Assembly (NCBI GenBank): GCA_000499405.2
Contig: HG738138.1
Span: 15,082,554-15,146,553, forward strand
Direction: 5' to 3'
Source: Onchocerca volvulus
Lineage: Eukaryota; Nematoda; Chromadorea; Rhabditida; Onchocercidae
Length of the DNA: 64,000 nt
Shown piece after piece: positions 13,101-46,094 of the stretch (the stretch's first letter is position 1; each line of letters starts with the position of its first letter). Made by a program: the position numbers and the translations under genes. The notes below the pieces were generated by a model. It ran no database searches and had not been told where the DNA came from. It worked only from the letters and a program-made list of their open reading frames with translations.

Positions 13101-13865
13101 CTTTTTTTTCTTTCAATTGCTTTTTATGCCTTAATTGATAAATAAGTTTACTTTAAAGTTTTACTTATTCAGATATAAGTCAGCTTACGTGTTAATGTAC
13201 TAAACCTATACGTCATTTTATTGATTTATCCATATGTAGATTAGTAAATAACAAATTTTTTGTTAAACATGTACGGAATAACTTTTAAAGTTAAGCTTTG
13301 TGAGTTGGCATGTTTTCGTGTAAAACGAAGAATTATATCCATAACATTCACTTGAACCGAAATGTTGTCATTTAAAATTTATTTTTTTTCCTTTTTTTTT
13401 TTTAGATTTACTGACTGAAAATTTCAGTCTTATACTGCTAATGTCATTTCAATATCACAGTATACAATTCAAATCATCGAAGGGAACAGAGAATGGAGAT
13501 TCTCTTACCCATATTTACCCATAACAATGGGTAAGTATCCATGTTTAACCACAACATTACTAATGAAAAGAAAACACAATACTCATTAGATACATTTTAA
13601 TTAATTACACTCAAGCTTAACTTGCTAACATATCTACATTACAAAGTTCTAATATAAAAAAATTTTTTTTTTTTTAATTTAGAAAAAAAAACTGAAACGA
13701 TATTAGAAATTATTAAAATCAACATTATCCATGTATTAAAATTAATACAGATTAATCGAAATGATATTAATCATAGCAATTATAATATTAAATTGATATT
13801 AATCGTAATAAAATCAAAAATTAAAATGTTTCAAAAAAATAGGAACAGCGAATAATAAAATTTCG

Positions 13866-14047
13866 TTAGCAAGCGAACTTCCTTAACCAGTAATTTTGAT
13901 TAATATCATTAAGCTTACAATTAATATCATTTTTTAATCGATAAGCTAAAAATATGAATTGAGACATTGTTAATTGTAATCCGATAAATATTTCCATTAA
14001 CATCAGAATTTGCATACCCGATAATCCAGTTAAATCTGAACACACTA
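13866..14047 (-). CDS. Candidate terminal exon: membrane-anchor segment
   Basis: Minus-strand exon candidate read from 14047 down to 13866 (stop TAA). It follows a good acceptor (AAATTTGCAG, 14057-14048). The 59-residue reading has a strongly hydrophobic run (LSGMQILMLMEIFIGLQL continuing to FIFLAYRL) and then a basic/polar end, as expected of a single membrane or tail anchor. Its two-base starting phase fits the one-base end phase of the cysteine-rich exon at 15640-15419, so I join them provisionally. An alternative donor (TTGTAAGC) lies inside it near 13911, so the gene could continue further. I do not recognise the family. Confidence 0.35.
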
Positions 14048-14399
14048 CTGCAAATTTATCATTATCAAAAAAATTTAAATGATAAAAAAAAAATAATCTG
14101 GAAATTTGTTCAAAAATTTTGCCAATTTTTATCATTACTTTTTTATCATTGTACTTTTATTTTCAAAGAAATTTTTTTTTCCTTTTTCAAAAATCCAAAA
14201 AAAAAAGTTCTTTTGTCTATTTCGAAATACAATAAAAAAATTCAGTCAATTTGAAATCTAGCAGAATTTCTCCCTCTCATTCCTTTTTTTTTATTATAAG
14301 GAATGCAAAAATGAAGAAAGGAGTGGTTTAAAAGAAGAAACTTTTATTGCCTGTAACTTCCACATTTAAAAGTTTTCGGAGGTGTAATTACCGTTACAA

Positions 14400-14610
14400 G
14401 AATGATTATGTATGTGTATGTATTTTTGTCTTATAGATGTGTGTCTGTATGTGTATGTGTACGTATGTACGTGTATCTGTACATATACGTGTATGTATGT
14501 GTGTGTGCATTTTTGTGTATGTTTATGTGTGTACGTATGATCTATATGTGTGAGCATATATATAGACATACGTCATCGTATGTGTGTATATGTATGTGTG
14601 ATAGAGTAGT
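14400..14610. repeat. Imperfect TATGTGTG microsatellite
   Basis: Alternating purine-pyrimidine TGTATGTGTGTATGT sequence. ORFs reading through it on both strands (14366-14734) are low-complexity artefacts. Confidence 0.85.
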
Positions 14611-14759
14611 AGGAATTGTCGGCGACCTTCAAAACAATTCTATTAATCGGATCATTTTATTATGTTTTACCATAACTAAGAGGAGAAGAGGGAAAAAATT
14701 AGGTATAATGGTTCGAATTACGAATTACATCTAATATTATTATATATATCTGACTATTT

Positions 14760-14832
<73 letters not shown>
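14760..14832. repeat. Poly-T tract (about 70 bases, one C)
   Basis: A nearly pure T run interrupted by one C. Its length may be unreliable in the assembly. Confidence 0.9.
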
Positions 14833-15082
14833 ATTTAAAAGTAAAATTAAAATTCACTTTCGATCAAAAATTATTATATAATTTTCTCTCTCTTTTTTTA
14901 TTTTCCTTGATTTTATTTTTCGAAAAGAAAAATGAAAGAAGGGAAAAAAGAATGAGAATCATTCCGATATTTATCGATTCCATGTATAAGATGTAGATTC
15001 AACTGTGAATGTTAATTGTATTCTATATCTAATTCGAAATAATTCTAATCCAAATTAATTACATGCTTTCACCGTCGCTGTA

Positions 15083-15350
15083 TTAAGCTTTTCCGGAATT
15101 ATCATTCTAAGCTTATTTTCAACATTATTTTATCAAGCTTATTCGGAATTATCATTCTAGGCTTCCTTTTACCATCATTATATTAAGCTTGTCCGGCATT
15201 GCCATTCTAGGCTTACAGGATCATTGGATTAAGTTTGTCCGGAATTATCATCCTGGACTTATTTTTAACACCACTGGATTAAGCTGATTCGGAGCTATCA
15301 TCCTAGACTCACATGGCTTATTATATTACGATCCATTCGGAATTATAATG
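15083..15350. repeat. Diverged 50-bp tandem repeat, six units
   Basis: The unit is ATTAAGCTTGTCCGGAATTA followed by TCATTCTAGGCTTATTTTTA and AACATCATT. The AAGCTT-like anchors fall at about 15085, 15135, 15185, 15231, 15281 and 15328, a period of 46-50. It is GC-richer than the surroundings and lies about 70 bases from the 3' edge of the cysteine-rich exon. No ORF runs through it. Confidence 0.85.
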
Positions 15351-15418
15351 CTTTTAATCTATCGTATCTTTGGAATAGCTATATAAATTGATCGAAAATG
15401 ATGAGATTTATCTATTAC

Positions 15419-15640
15419 TAATATGACATAACATGACATCCGCGACTTCTTGATAGGGGCACATTAGTGCAGGACATTTCAAGGGAAGGGAAAACCAACA
15501 TCCACGGGCGACAAACCCAACTGTTCCTATGTTTGAATTTGCTTTGTAAATTTGTGCTCCAAGATTATGCGGCCCCGAGGATGAGCCGCATTTTCCTATG
15601 ACGAATGATGGTCCGTATGTTTTAGATAGTTTGATTGACT
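15419..15640 (-). CDS. Candidate exon of a small cysteine-rich (Ly6-like) protein
   Basis: A GC-richer, minus-strand open reading of 74 codons has clean splice borders: acceptor AACGTTTCGCAG (15652-15641) and donor A|GTAATAG at 15419/15418. The peptide has regularly placed cysteines: IGKCGSSSGPHNLG, then VGFVARGCWFSLPLKCPALM, then CPYQ and MLCH. The RGCW block followed by closely spaced cysteines resembles secreted or GPI/TM-anchored Ly6/uPAR-type proteins, which are numerous in nematodes. That family call is a pattern guess. The expected N-terminal exon with signal peptide and CxxC was not found. The exon begins in phase 1 and ends in phase 1, which fits the hydrophobic exon at 14047-13866. 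Confidence 0.45.
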
Positions 15641-15649
15641 CTGCGAAAC

Positions 15650-18600
15650 GTTTTTGTCGTTTGTTGTTGTCGATGTTGTTTATCGTTTGTTTTTTTTTTT
15701 TTTTTTTTTTTTCAATTTGCATCAGTCAGTTTTAATCAAATTTTCCATTATTAGTATGAATAAATTTGTCAATACTAGTGATAAGGTATTTTTACCTTAG
15801 GGTAATTAATTACTTTGAATCAATTAAAGTGACTTTTTTAATTGTTTGACTTTTCCAGCTATTTTGTTTAAGAAGATGCAGAGATTAATGTCAAATATTG
15901 CGAAATTTTTATGGAGCAGTATTTGTCACCAAGTTTGCTGAGTATTAAAGCATGGATCGGTGATTAATGTATCTTGATTTTTTTGCTATCCTTTTTTCAA
16001 TTCATCTGTTCATTTTTTCGAATTGAATTTTAAGCATTTCTTTTGTCCACTGATATTTTACAGTGATTATTTAATCTGAACAATTAGTGGGAAATTTGAA
16101 TCAAATTGCTAATATGTCTTCTCATTTCAGCATAGTTATATTTCAGTCGAAATTCTATATTTGGTAGTGATATGGTCTCGAAGATATTTTCCGCAGAAAA
16201 TGCAATAATTGATATTACATCGAAGTAAGTTTTCAAAAAACTTGAATGATTGGTGTTATGTCCAAGTATGTTTTCAAAGAAAGAAATTGAATGATTGATG
16301 CTGCATCAATTAGGAAGGTGTGCTTTTTTAAATGAACTAAATATTCAACATGAAAAATGTTAGAAGAATTCTGCATAAAAATTGAAAAGTACCAATATAT
16401 TTTTGAACGTTTTATGAGCTAATATAGTAGTAGACTGATATTGTGAAAAAAGAGGAAGTGAAGACTTAATTTCTTTTTTCCTTTTTTTTTTTCTTTTTTC
16501 TTTTTTTTGAGAAAATAAAATTAGAAAAATTAGCTTGGCTGCTTTATTTCTTACTTTTCCTTTGTTTTGTTTTTTTTTTTTTCATCCCCTTTCCGCCTTT
16601 CACTTCTTTCAAATTTTCTGTTCTTATTAAATGGGATTTTTTGTTTGTCTCAAAATGGAAACATCATTGTATTTGGTTTTAATGATTGATGCATAATGTC
16701 ATATTATTTCACAGATCTCTCCATTAATTGCTATTCTTATTTTCAATTTTTTATGTTTTGAAATTTTTAGTCTCTTCATTTCAAAGAAAAAAGAAAAAAC
16801 TAAAAATTGTTACAACACATTCAATTTACATATTAATTTCAGAATGAATGACAATCAACGTTGTCGAGAATGGTATTAAACTGATTTACTGAAACATTAA
16901 ATTCAGCAAAAATAAGAAAATCAAATACATCACCTTTTTATCTTTTATCAGATCCTTTTATCTTTATATCGAACAAGAGAAAGTATGGAGTGACAAGGAA
17001 GGAAAGAAGGTGAATTGATGGGGGAAAGGTGAGATTTGGGAAAGCATGCTTATTTATTCGATTAATCGGATAAATTTGTAGCCAGATGAATAATTTATCG
17101 TACTCGATCTTTGGAATTGGACAAATTGTAGCCAAATGAATCGATAATCAGCTATATCCTAGATGAAATCTAGTCTATATCAAGTTAAAGTCTAACTTAT
17201 TTTAATTTCTGTTGCTCACTTTTGTAGTCTAAATATACTTATACAGAAGTTTGTTTCTTAAATTTTCGTATATTCGGAATCTTCCATTTCAATGCTTTTA
17301 TGAATTATTTGGTTTTCGCCTTATTTGATAATCATATCGTTATTTTTTTTATCTTGAAAACTTGTTTAACGTATTTTCAATATACTGTGATATAGATTTA
17401 TAAAAAATTTATGGATTCAAAAGCATGTGCCCAGCTATTGATTGATTAATTAGTAGAAATGGCTGATATGTCGTATTCGGCGTAGAATTATAGCGTCATC
17501 ATTATCACTTCAGGTATGCTGCATTAAATACATGTTGTGATGCTGGTGGCAATACGATTTTACGTCGAATACAGTTCACAGTATGTTTCTTTGCCAGATA
17601 ATTTATGATATCTTACCCGTTTTCCCATGTAATTACTGTTTCATTTTTTTTTTGATTCGAAAAAAAAAATCAATTTTAATTTATTGATTGTACTTATTTC
17701 AATTAATTTCATGTTTCTTTTTTATAGTTTTGTAGGAAGAAAAGGCCGAGGGAAAAGAGAAGGATTATGTTTTATTTTCAATCTAAAGTTTCGGATATGA
17801 TTGAAATGCTAGATTTGCTTGAAATGAATACGATTCGTAAACTTGCTTAAAGAACTAAAATATATGAATTTGCCTTAGGTAACTTATATGAATCTTCGTC
17901 TGAGGCTCGAACAGATAAATAGGGCGATTAGCATACTTAAATAATTGATTTCGATTATATCCGATGCATATGATATAGGAACCCAATTTTTCAGTATTAA
18001 ATATGCGAATATTGTTGATATTATCCTCATGTAGTGTCGTTGAATCGTTCTCTTTTTAAGCGATATTTTCATTAAATTTAGCAAGATTTCATTTAAATTT
18101 TTCTTTTATTTTCAGGTTAACACTATTCTTTTGTTTTTATATGTGTATTTTTTTTCTGCAGAGAAAGCTGTTAGGACGACAATAATATCTTCGAATATAC
18201 AATTCGATTTAAAAAAACTGCTTCGGCTTTTTCGAAAACACTGTATTAGCTTTTACTTTCGTCCATTCCACTCTGCTTAATCCATAACCACGTCATTATC
18301 ACTCGATCTTTAATCTTGCAAAGTTCTATTTCTTTCATTCTGTCAACGTTTTCGCAAAGTAAGCTTTTTTTTTTTATTTTTTTTTAATATAACAATTTCA
18401 GGTTTGAAATTCACGAAAAGTTAATCAACACTAGCTTACTCTCAATATTAAAATTGTTGGATGGATAAAACTGCATAAATAGCAGAGAATGTCATTAACA
18501 GGAAGAGATGTAGTATTATTGTATAAGTAATAATAATAATTAAAGTTATGTGAATAAAAACAAGTGCTATTAATAGGAAATAGTATGGTATTACTGTGTA

Positions 18601-20350
18601 ATTAATAGGAAAAAGTAAAATTATATGGACAAGAATATAATGTTTTTTGTATAATTAGAAGGAAATAAGATATTTTTAATGAATGAATAAAAAGAAAAAG
18701 TGTCTGGTTAACTGGATATATTATAAAATGTAATAATCTTTATTTCCAATGGGTTTGAGTGAATTTTATGGATTTTCTTGTACTGTTAATGTTTATTAAT
18801 TCGATGCTCTACGTATATATATACTCCATTGTTTGCACTTCAAAATTGTTTAGTTGTGGTCACGAAAATTGAGTGGTTGGTAATTCAATTTTTTTTTCTT
18901 TATTAATGCAAAATAAACGCTAACTGAAATTTTTAATGCAAAATAAACGCTAACTGAAATTTTCAATATCCCTGCATAGGTTGTTTTTCAGTGTTTTGGA
19001 TATATATTGTCAGATTAGGTTGTTATGACCGTTATGATATTATCCTCAGTCAGGATTTCTGTTGTAGCGTAAAAACACCAGTTTTATTAGAAAGCAAATG
19101 ACGTGTATTTCAAAATAAAGTTTTTAATAATCCATAATTTCTTTCTTTTTAAATTTCCTTAAAACTAATTGGTATTTCTTTCCTTTTCAAATTGATTTTT
19201 TTTTAGGTTTATTTATTTTGAATTAATTATTCCTTATTATTTATAATATAAACTATAGAAGCGTTATAGTCAAAAAAAAAAATTTTTGTTATATGTCAAT
19301 AATTTTTTCATTGATTATATTTATTTTTGAAAGGATATGTTGAATGAAATTTTGATAATTATCATATACAGCATTTACTTTTGTTTCATATCAGTTTATT
19401 TTTAATTTAGTTAGTACTTATTTTCCCAGAATAAATAATGTATCCAAGCAAAAAAAAAAAGTTTTTTTTCCATGTTTTTATTTTTTCATTTCATAATATT
19501 CGGTGGTTAGTTTTCCGTCACATCATATATCACTCTAATGATAAGTTTTCTAGTTATTTTTATTTGCGAGGACAATTTTGTTTTCTGACATGCTGCAAAG
19601 AAAAAAAAGAAGTGTTTGAAAAATTTTTGCAGTATTTGCAGTTGTACGCAATATTATCCAAGTTGAAAGTTTTTTTTTTTTTTTTTTCTTTCCTCTATAG
19701 CATATGTCATTTTGTACTAAACAAACGAGCGACTAGAAAGGAAAGAATGTTTGAAATTGTTCTATTATCAATTGAGAAGCTGGAGGAATTTTTCAAAAGT
19801 ATATTTTGCATGTAAATTTTTTTTCTACCCTTCAGCGAAAAGGAGAGCAAGAATATTTCCTACTTTTTCCTTTTTTTTTTTTTTTTTTTTTTTGTCAAAT
19901 TTTAAAAAAAGAAGAGGAGAATGAAAGAGATAAATCGATATTGATTGTGTGCAGTTGACGTGATAGTTGCTTTCTCATCCAACAACTACTCTCAATGGAT
20001 ATAAATTTATGTATGTAAATAAATATATATGTATATATTTTTCTTTTTTTTTAAGCAAAATTTTGGTAAAAATTGGGAAATTTCATGTTTTAGAAGATGG
20101 GATAGTTTGTATCATTTTAAGTTTTCTTCAAAATCATTCTTTTTTTCTCCTTTTCTCTTTCTTTTGCGATCATTTATTCTTTGATGAATATTTCAATTTT
20201 TCATGAGAAAGGAATATTTAGTTACAGTTTGTATTAGCAATGCTTACTTGCATAAGAGTTCTTTAAACATAGCCTAAAATTAATCTGATAATGAGTAGTT
20301 AGTCTGAATTATTCGATAAGTAACCTGGTATTTAATTTCGATTTTATTTT
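15650..20350. other. AT-rich stretch without a supported gene
   Basis: Upstream exons of the cysteine-rich candidate might lie here but none could be supported. ORFs at 16938-17135, 17884-18084 and 19438-19815 lack good splice borders or recognisable motifs. A diverged three-copy repeat (TTGAATGATTGRTGTTA, period about 47) lies at 16200-16320. Confidence 0.5.
18903..18962. repeat. Perfect 30-bp tandem duplication
   Basis: A 30-base unit containing AATGCAAAATAAACGCTAAC is present twice head-to-tail without a mismatch. This indicates a recent event, unlike the old repeats elsewhere in the window. Confidence 0.9.
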
Positions 20351-20355
20351 TATTA

Positions 20356-20844
20356 TTATTTTAAAATGACCCGATATATATTAAGCAGCTGTTTTTTACG
20401 ATTACCTGTTAAACAAAATATCAAATGATTTGAGGCGGTTTTGCAGCATTTCATTTTTTTTTTCTGCACATTTTGAATGTAAATATCAAGCAAAGGAGCA
20501 TTCATTCGAGGATTTAATAGAATCGATTTTAGCAATCTATCCGAAAAATCACAATAGTATGCTCTCAATTTTATCATTATCCAAAAAAAATTGATAGCAA
20601 TATTTGTTGTTATAGTAAGAAATAGAATTAGATAATATATAAAAAACCAAGGAATAAAGAATTGTGTGGTGGTGGGACGCTTTAATAAATATCCAATAAC
20701 AAATACAAATAACGAAATAAAGAAAAGATAATAAAAGAAATGAAAAATTGTCAAGAAATGTGTGAAATAAGATAGGAAACGAAAATTTAAAAGAAAAATT
20801 GAATATGTAGATAATAAATTTGCATTTATAGGGATTTTTTCTAT
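20356..20844 (-). CDS. Uncertain membrane-protein ORF or exon
   Basis: A 162-codon open stretch on the minus strand, closed upstream by TAG and with no clear ATG at its start. It reads as at least two hydrophobic spans (around FFYYLFFISLFVFVIGYLL and FFIPWFFIYYLILFLTI), then a polar segment (LRAYYCDFSDRLLK, LNPRMNAPLLDIY) and basic residues. If it is an exon, the donor ACAG|GTAATC would end it at 20406. AT-rich DNA easily yields Phe/Leu/Ile/Tyr-rich chance ORFs, so this is weak. What favours it is its length and the less biased polar part. I do not recognise a family. Confidence 0.28.
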   Translation of the reverse strand: MEKIPINANLLSTYSIFLLNFRFLSYFTHFLTIFHFFYYLFFISLFVFVIGYLLKRPTTTQFFIPWFFIYYLILFLTITTNIAINFFWIMIKLRAYYCDFSDRLLKSILLNPRMNAPLLDIYIQNVQKKKMKCCKTASNHLIFCLTGNRKKQLLNIYRVILK

Positions 20845-20874
20845 CTATTTAGATGATTTTAACTTTTCAAGATT

Positions 20875-20961
20875 AATTTAATTTAGCGGAAAATGCATAG
20901 TGATGAATGATAATGATAGTAATTACCATTCATCACTATGCATTTTCTGTTAAAGTAAATT
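20875..20961. ncRNA. Long hairpin, pre-miRNA-like
   Basis: An 87-nt near-perfect inverted repeat. The core arms GAAAATGCATAGTGATGAATG (split here as GAAAATGCATAG + TGATGAATG) and their exact complement give 21 uninterrupted pairs. The stem continues outward through UUUAGCG/UGUUAAA with two G-U wobbles and six more pairs after one mismatch. Inward there is one mismatch, four more pairs and a 7-base loop (GATAGTA). Size and shape fit a microRNA precursor. A tiny MITE or snap-back palindrome is the alternative. The strand cannot be decided from sequence alone. Confidence 0.45.
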
Positions 20962-22040
20962 TGCTTAGAGATGCTTAGGATTTGCTGTAACAACAAGGGG
21001 AAAATTTATTTTTTCGGTAATTTTATCAGATTTTATTTCATCTTCTTATCAGTGAATGATGAATAGATTTTTTTTTTTAATGTATACATAAGAATTAGAA
21101 TAATTAGTGAGTAAGCTAGTCATAGATATATTTAAATGATTGATATGAATATTAAAGTAAAGCAAAAAATTATTTGTCAAAAAATCTGAATATTTGTTTT
21201 TGTCAAATATAAGCTATACAATTGTGTATGAAGTGTTGAGTTCCATTGGATAAGTTATTATTTTACTTTAATTAGGAAAAATTAATTGATTGAGTGGATT
21301 TTTTTCTTCGTCCATTAATGGAAAATTCATATTTAATTCTTATCTTTATTCCTTTTATCCGGTTATATTCTTTAAGTAATACATTTGTTTCTTTTTCTTT
21401 CTTATCTTTTGATAAATTACTACAAAATCAATTAATTGAAAAAATTAGTGACCGAGTACATGATTGATGGAATTTGTCAAAATAATATTATTAAATGTAA
21501 GCTATTAAATTAGTACAATTATATTATCAATTAATTTTGTCTTTTTTGGAATAAATCATTCCAAAGTTCTCTTAGTGTTAAAAATCTTGTTGATGATTAC
21601 TTTTGAAATTTATTCAAAAAAAAAAAAAAGAAGTTATAATTAAATTTGAATCAAGGTGATGAAATGATTCTGTAGTCAAATTATAAAATTTATGTTTGTG
21701 CATTTGAATAAATTATCGATTTTATGCTGTTGATTATGGAAATCAAAAATTTTGAAATATTTTCAATTATTTCAAATTAACTTCTGGAAATTGATCACTC
21801 TTTGACATGCTTAATTAATTGATAATATAACTGTATTCTGTGGGAAATCCTAAATTGGGAACAAATTCTTTTGTAGCGTTTCATCTTTTTTATGGTTTCA
21901 TATTGCTTTATTTTTGACTTAAATGATAAATTAAAGATCATTTGTGAGGATGAACGTTATCATTCAATAATAAGTAATTTAGCATTTGATACATGCTGTA
22001 CAAATGTTGTTTTCTTGTTTTGCATAAAATTTTCATTTGT
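20962..22040. other. AT-rich upstream region of the MRCK gene
   Basis: No ORF or repeat is supported. It presumably contains the promoter of the gene beginning at 22094, but no conserved promoter element is recognisable. Confidence 0.5.
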
Positions 22041-22049
22041 AATTGTTGC

Positions 22050-22093
22050 AGTGTTACGCGAAGGCATGATTTGACGAGAATTCGACGTAAACA
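22050..22093 (+). promoter_or_regulatory. Probable trans-splice (SL) acceptor and 5' UTR of MRCK
   Basis: TTTGTAATTGTTGCAG ends at 22051, only 42 bases before the ATG at 22094, and no in-frame upstream exon is needed because the protein start already matches the family. In nematodes such an acceptor next to the first coding exon is usually the site where a spliced leader is added. A cis-spliced 5' UTR exon is the alternative. Confidence 0.5.
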
Positions 22094-43348
<21,255 letters not shown>

Positions 43349-46090
43349 CTCGTATAGAGTAGCAATTTCTACAAATAAGTTCTGTATTTCTATCCACATG
43401 CATTTGACTTTGCAAGAATGACTGTTCTTCACTCAAAACTTCTTGAAAACTAAAAATTAACAAATTACAGAATTTCTTGATGAAACTTGGGATCATTGGG
43501 TTTTTTAGATTTTCGTTAAAATGAATGTACGTGATTAATATATTATCACATATTTCTGTTAGAATTATGAAATATATTAGCTTTCCAGTTAAGGGCTTCA
43601 ATTAGAAAATGATTTTTGTCCATGAATACGAAATCCATAGAAGTTGAGATTGACAAATCAGCTTTTTTTTCCGAAAACTTGGGCAACTCACAAATTTTTA
43701 TTGTTTACAAAATGTCGTATATACGCAAATTTGTATTCTTGTTTTGTGAATATATAGAGGTTTTTTCTTTTAATTTTGCTGTGAGTGTGATTACGTTGTG
43801 TTGATAGAGAATGCTACAGATTCTGAAATATTTCAAATTTTATTTGTAGTAATTTAGTATCATATTTTGTACATTTCTGGACAATTGAGAATTTTTAATT
43901 GTATATTCTTGATTCCGGGAAATTCTTTGTTTGTTAACTCCGACGCAAGAATAAGGAGGAAAGCTGTAAAGTTTTTTTTTACTCATTTATATAATAATTT
44001 TAGTTACTCATTTAATTATTATCCATTTGGTCAGTTGTTTTAGCCGCTGTGAACAAATGGAACTATTAATTATTACTGCTGCTACGTTACTTATTTCACT
44101 TCACTCATTTGTTTTAATTTCTTGCGTTTTAGAAAATTCCTTTCCATCTTTTTTTGCCAAATTTTGTTTTATATTATGAGCTTTATGTTGTTAGAATTTT
44201 ACGATGTCAATAAATCAATCAATCGACTGATCAATTGACGCTTGTTTTGTTTTATTTATTTAATCTCTATTTTTTTCCGCTTAATACTGCATATCAATCA
44301 TAGTTTTTTATTATACGGAATATCCGTCCTATTGCTTTCTTTTTTTTTCTTTCTATCTCTTTTTCCTTTTTTCTCTTCATCCTTCTTTTTTTGTATTGTT
44401 AAACTTCAAAAACAAGAATTTTCACTTTGAAAAGTTTTCGTTTCTATGATATATATTTTTTAATGTCGAAATTTGAATTTCAATTTTGAAATTCGCAATT
44501 ATGATTTTTGTTAGAAGAAAATATGGAATTGCAAATGAGCGTCATCTGACTGGGATAAATTTTTCGTGTTCGCCATTGTTTTTATCAGTTGCGCTTCATC
44601 TTATCTAAATTTAAATATTTCTATAAATTTTATTCTTTTCAAAATTTCGGTACATCCTATAATTTGCATTTCCTCTTTTTCCTAGTCTTTATTCCTGGTT
44701 TTACTCATTCCATTATTTCATTTTTCGTTTCATCCGAAATTATAAATTTTGCCGGTTTCAAATCAGAATTTCAGGCGAAGTATTTACCAGCTTTTCTTGC
44801 CAAACCAGCATTTCTTAGTATTCCCATTTGTGCTACTTGTTTCTTCAAACTTTTTCTTTTTAATGTCAAGTGATTTTATGTGACGCATGAATAATGCCTG
44901 CTATATATTTTTATGCATATGTATGTTGTATGTGTGTGTAAGTGTGCATGTGTGTATTTGAAGCATTGTGGGAAAATTTACACAGGACTACTGTTGTGCA
45001 GTTATTAATTTTATATTTTTTGTGGAATCGAAATTTAAAAAAATTTTATATGACGTTTTCAAATTCCAAAATTATTTATAAAAAGAAACCTCTTGTATTT
45101 TTTTCCAGTCCGTTTTATGTTTTTCAAATCTTTGATATCTTTAATTTATTAATTTTCTTTCTTTTGAAAAGTTTTTAATTGTACTCTGCGTAGGTCATAT
45201 GTGTATGTGTGTGTTTGTATTTTATGGAAAAGTTTTTTCAGTCCTCTTTTTGTTCCTTTTTTTTTACGAAATTCATTTGGTACTATTTATTTTCAATTTC
45301 TGTATTCTTTCAGCTGTTTTTTTTCCTCTCTCCCTTTTTGCTTTAATTGATTTGTTTTATGATATGTGCAAGTTTATATGTTTTTAATTTTTTCCTCAGA
45401 CTTGTTTTTCTTTTCTTTTTCTTCTTTTTTTTTTCTTTTTTTTTTTTAGATGCGAATGAGAAAAAAAGATCTTATTATGTATATATATTTTAAAAAAAAA
45501 AAAAAATGAAGGCATAAAGTTGAAGATGAAAATTGATATGACGTTCGTTGAAATAAAATGAAGACCAGTAATGTTTATACGGATGAATTAAAATACAACG
45601 TGTGAACCATATTGTATGTGGAAACGATAATTTCGTGTCAATTTTTTCTTACAAAATGCGGAATTCAAACTTTCAAAAATTCAGCAGCAACATTTTAATC
45701 CGTTGGAATAAATAACGATGAGTAAAACCATAAGAATAACGGTGTGATAGTTCAACTTCACATCACTTACGAATAGTAATGATGTTGAAATGATAATGAT
45801 AATGAAGATGATAGTCTTTATGATCAGACTGTCAGTTTGGAGTAACAGAACAGGATTGTTTTTAAACACTTTCGCAATTTCCTGTTTAAATTTTTAAAGT
45901 CAATTCAATTTCAACATTTCTCTTGCAATTTTTAAATTCCTATAAAAAAGTAACTCCAACAACGTTCTAATAGTAGTGAACACATAGATACCGTTTTTTT
46001 TCTTTTCTTTTTTAAAGAAACGTTCGCGTTGTAACTTCTGTTTTCTTGCATATTTTTTAAGATAAGTTTATTACCTATGTAACTATTTAT
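43349..46090. other. MRCK 3' flank and intergenic DNA
   Basis: There is no supported gene. ORFs here (for example 43221-43601 minus, 44242-45387 plus) are hydrophobic or low-complexity readings with no splice context. GT/TG simple repeats occur at 44915-44960 and 45190-45220. The first AATAAA downstream of the MRCK stop is at 44209-44214. Confidence 0.6.
44209..44214 (+). terminator. First AATAAA after the MRCK stop
   Basis: If used, it gives a 3' UTR of about 870 bases. No closer canonical signal was seen. Nematodes also use variants, so this is only a candidate. Confidence 0.35.
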
Positions 46091-46094
46091 TCGA

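Noticed and set aside
14366..14734. ORFs on both strands through the TATGTG microsatellite
   Set aside because: Simple-repeat translation only.
17884..18084. 66-codon minus-strand ORF as an exon linked to the 20.4-20.8 kb ORF
   Set aside because: The acceptor (CTTAAAAAG) is poor and no phase-compatible donor links it to the upstream candidate.
19438..19815. 125-codon plus-strand ORF rich in Phe/Lys
   Set aside because: It contains homopolymer-derived poly-Phe and poly-Lys runs, with no splice sites or recognisable motif.
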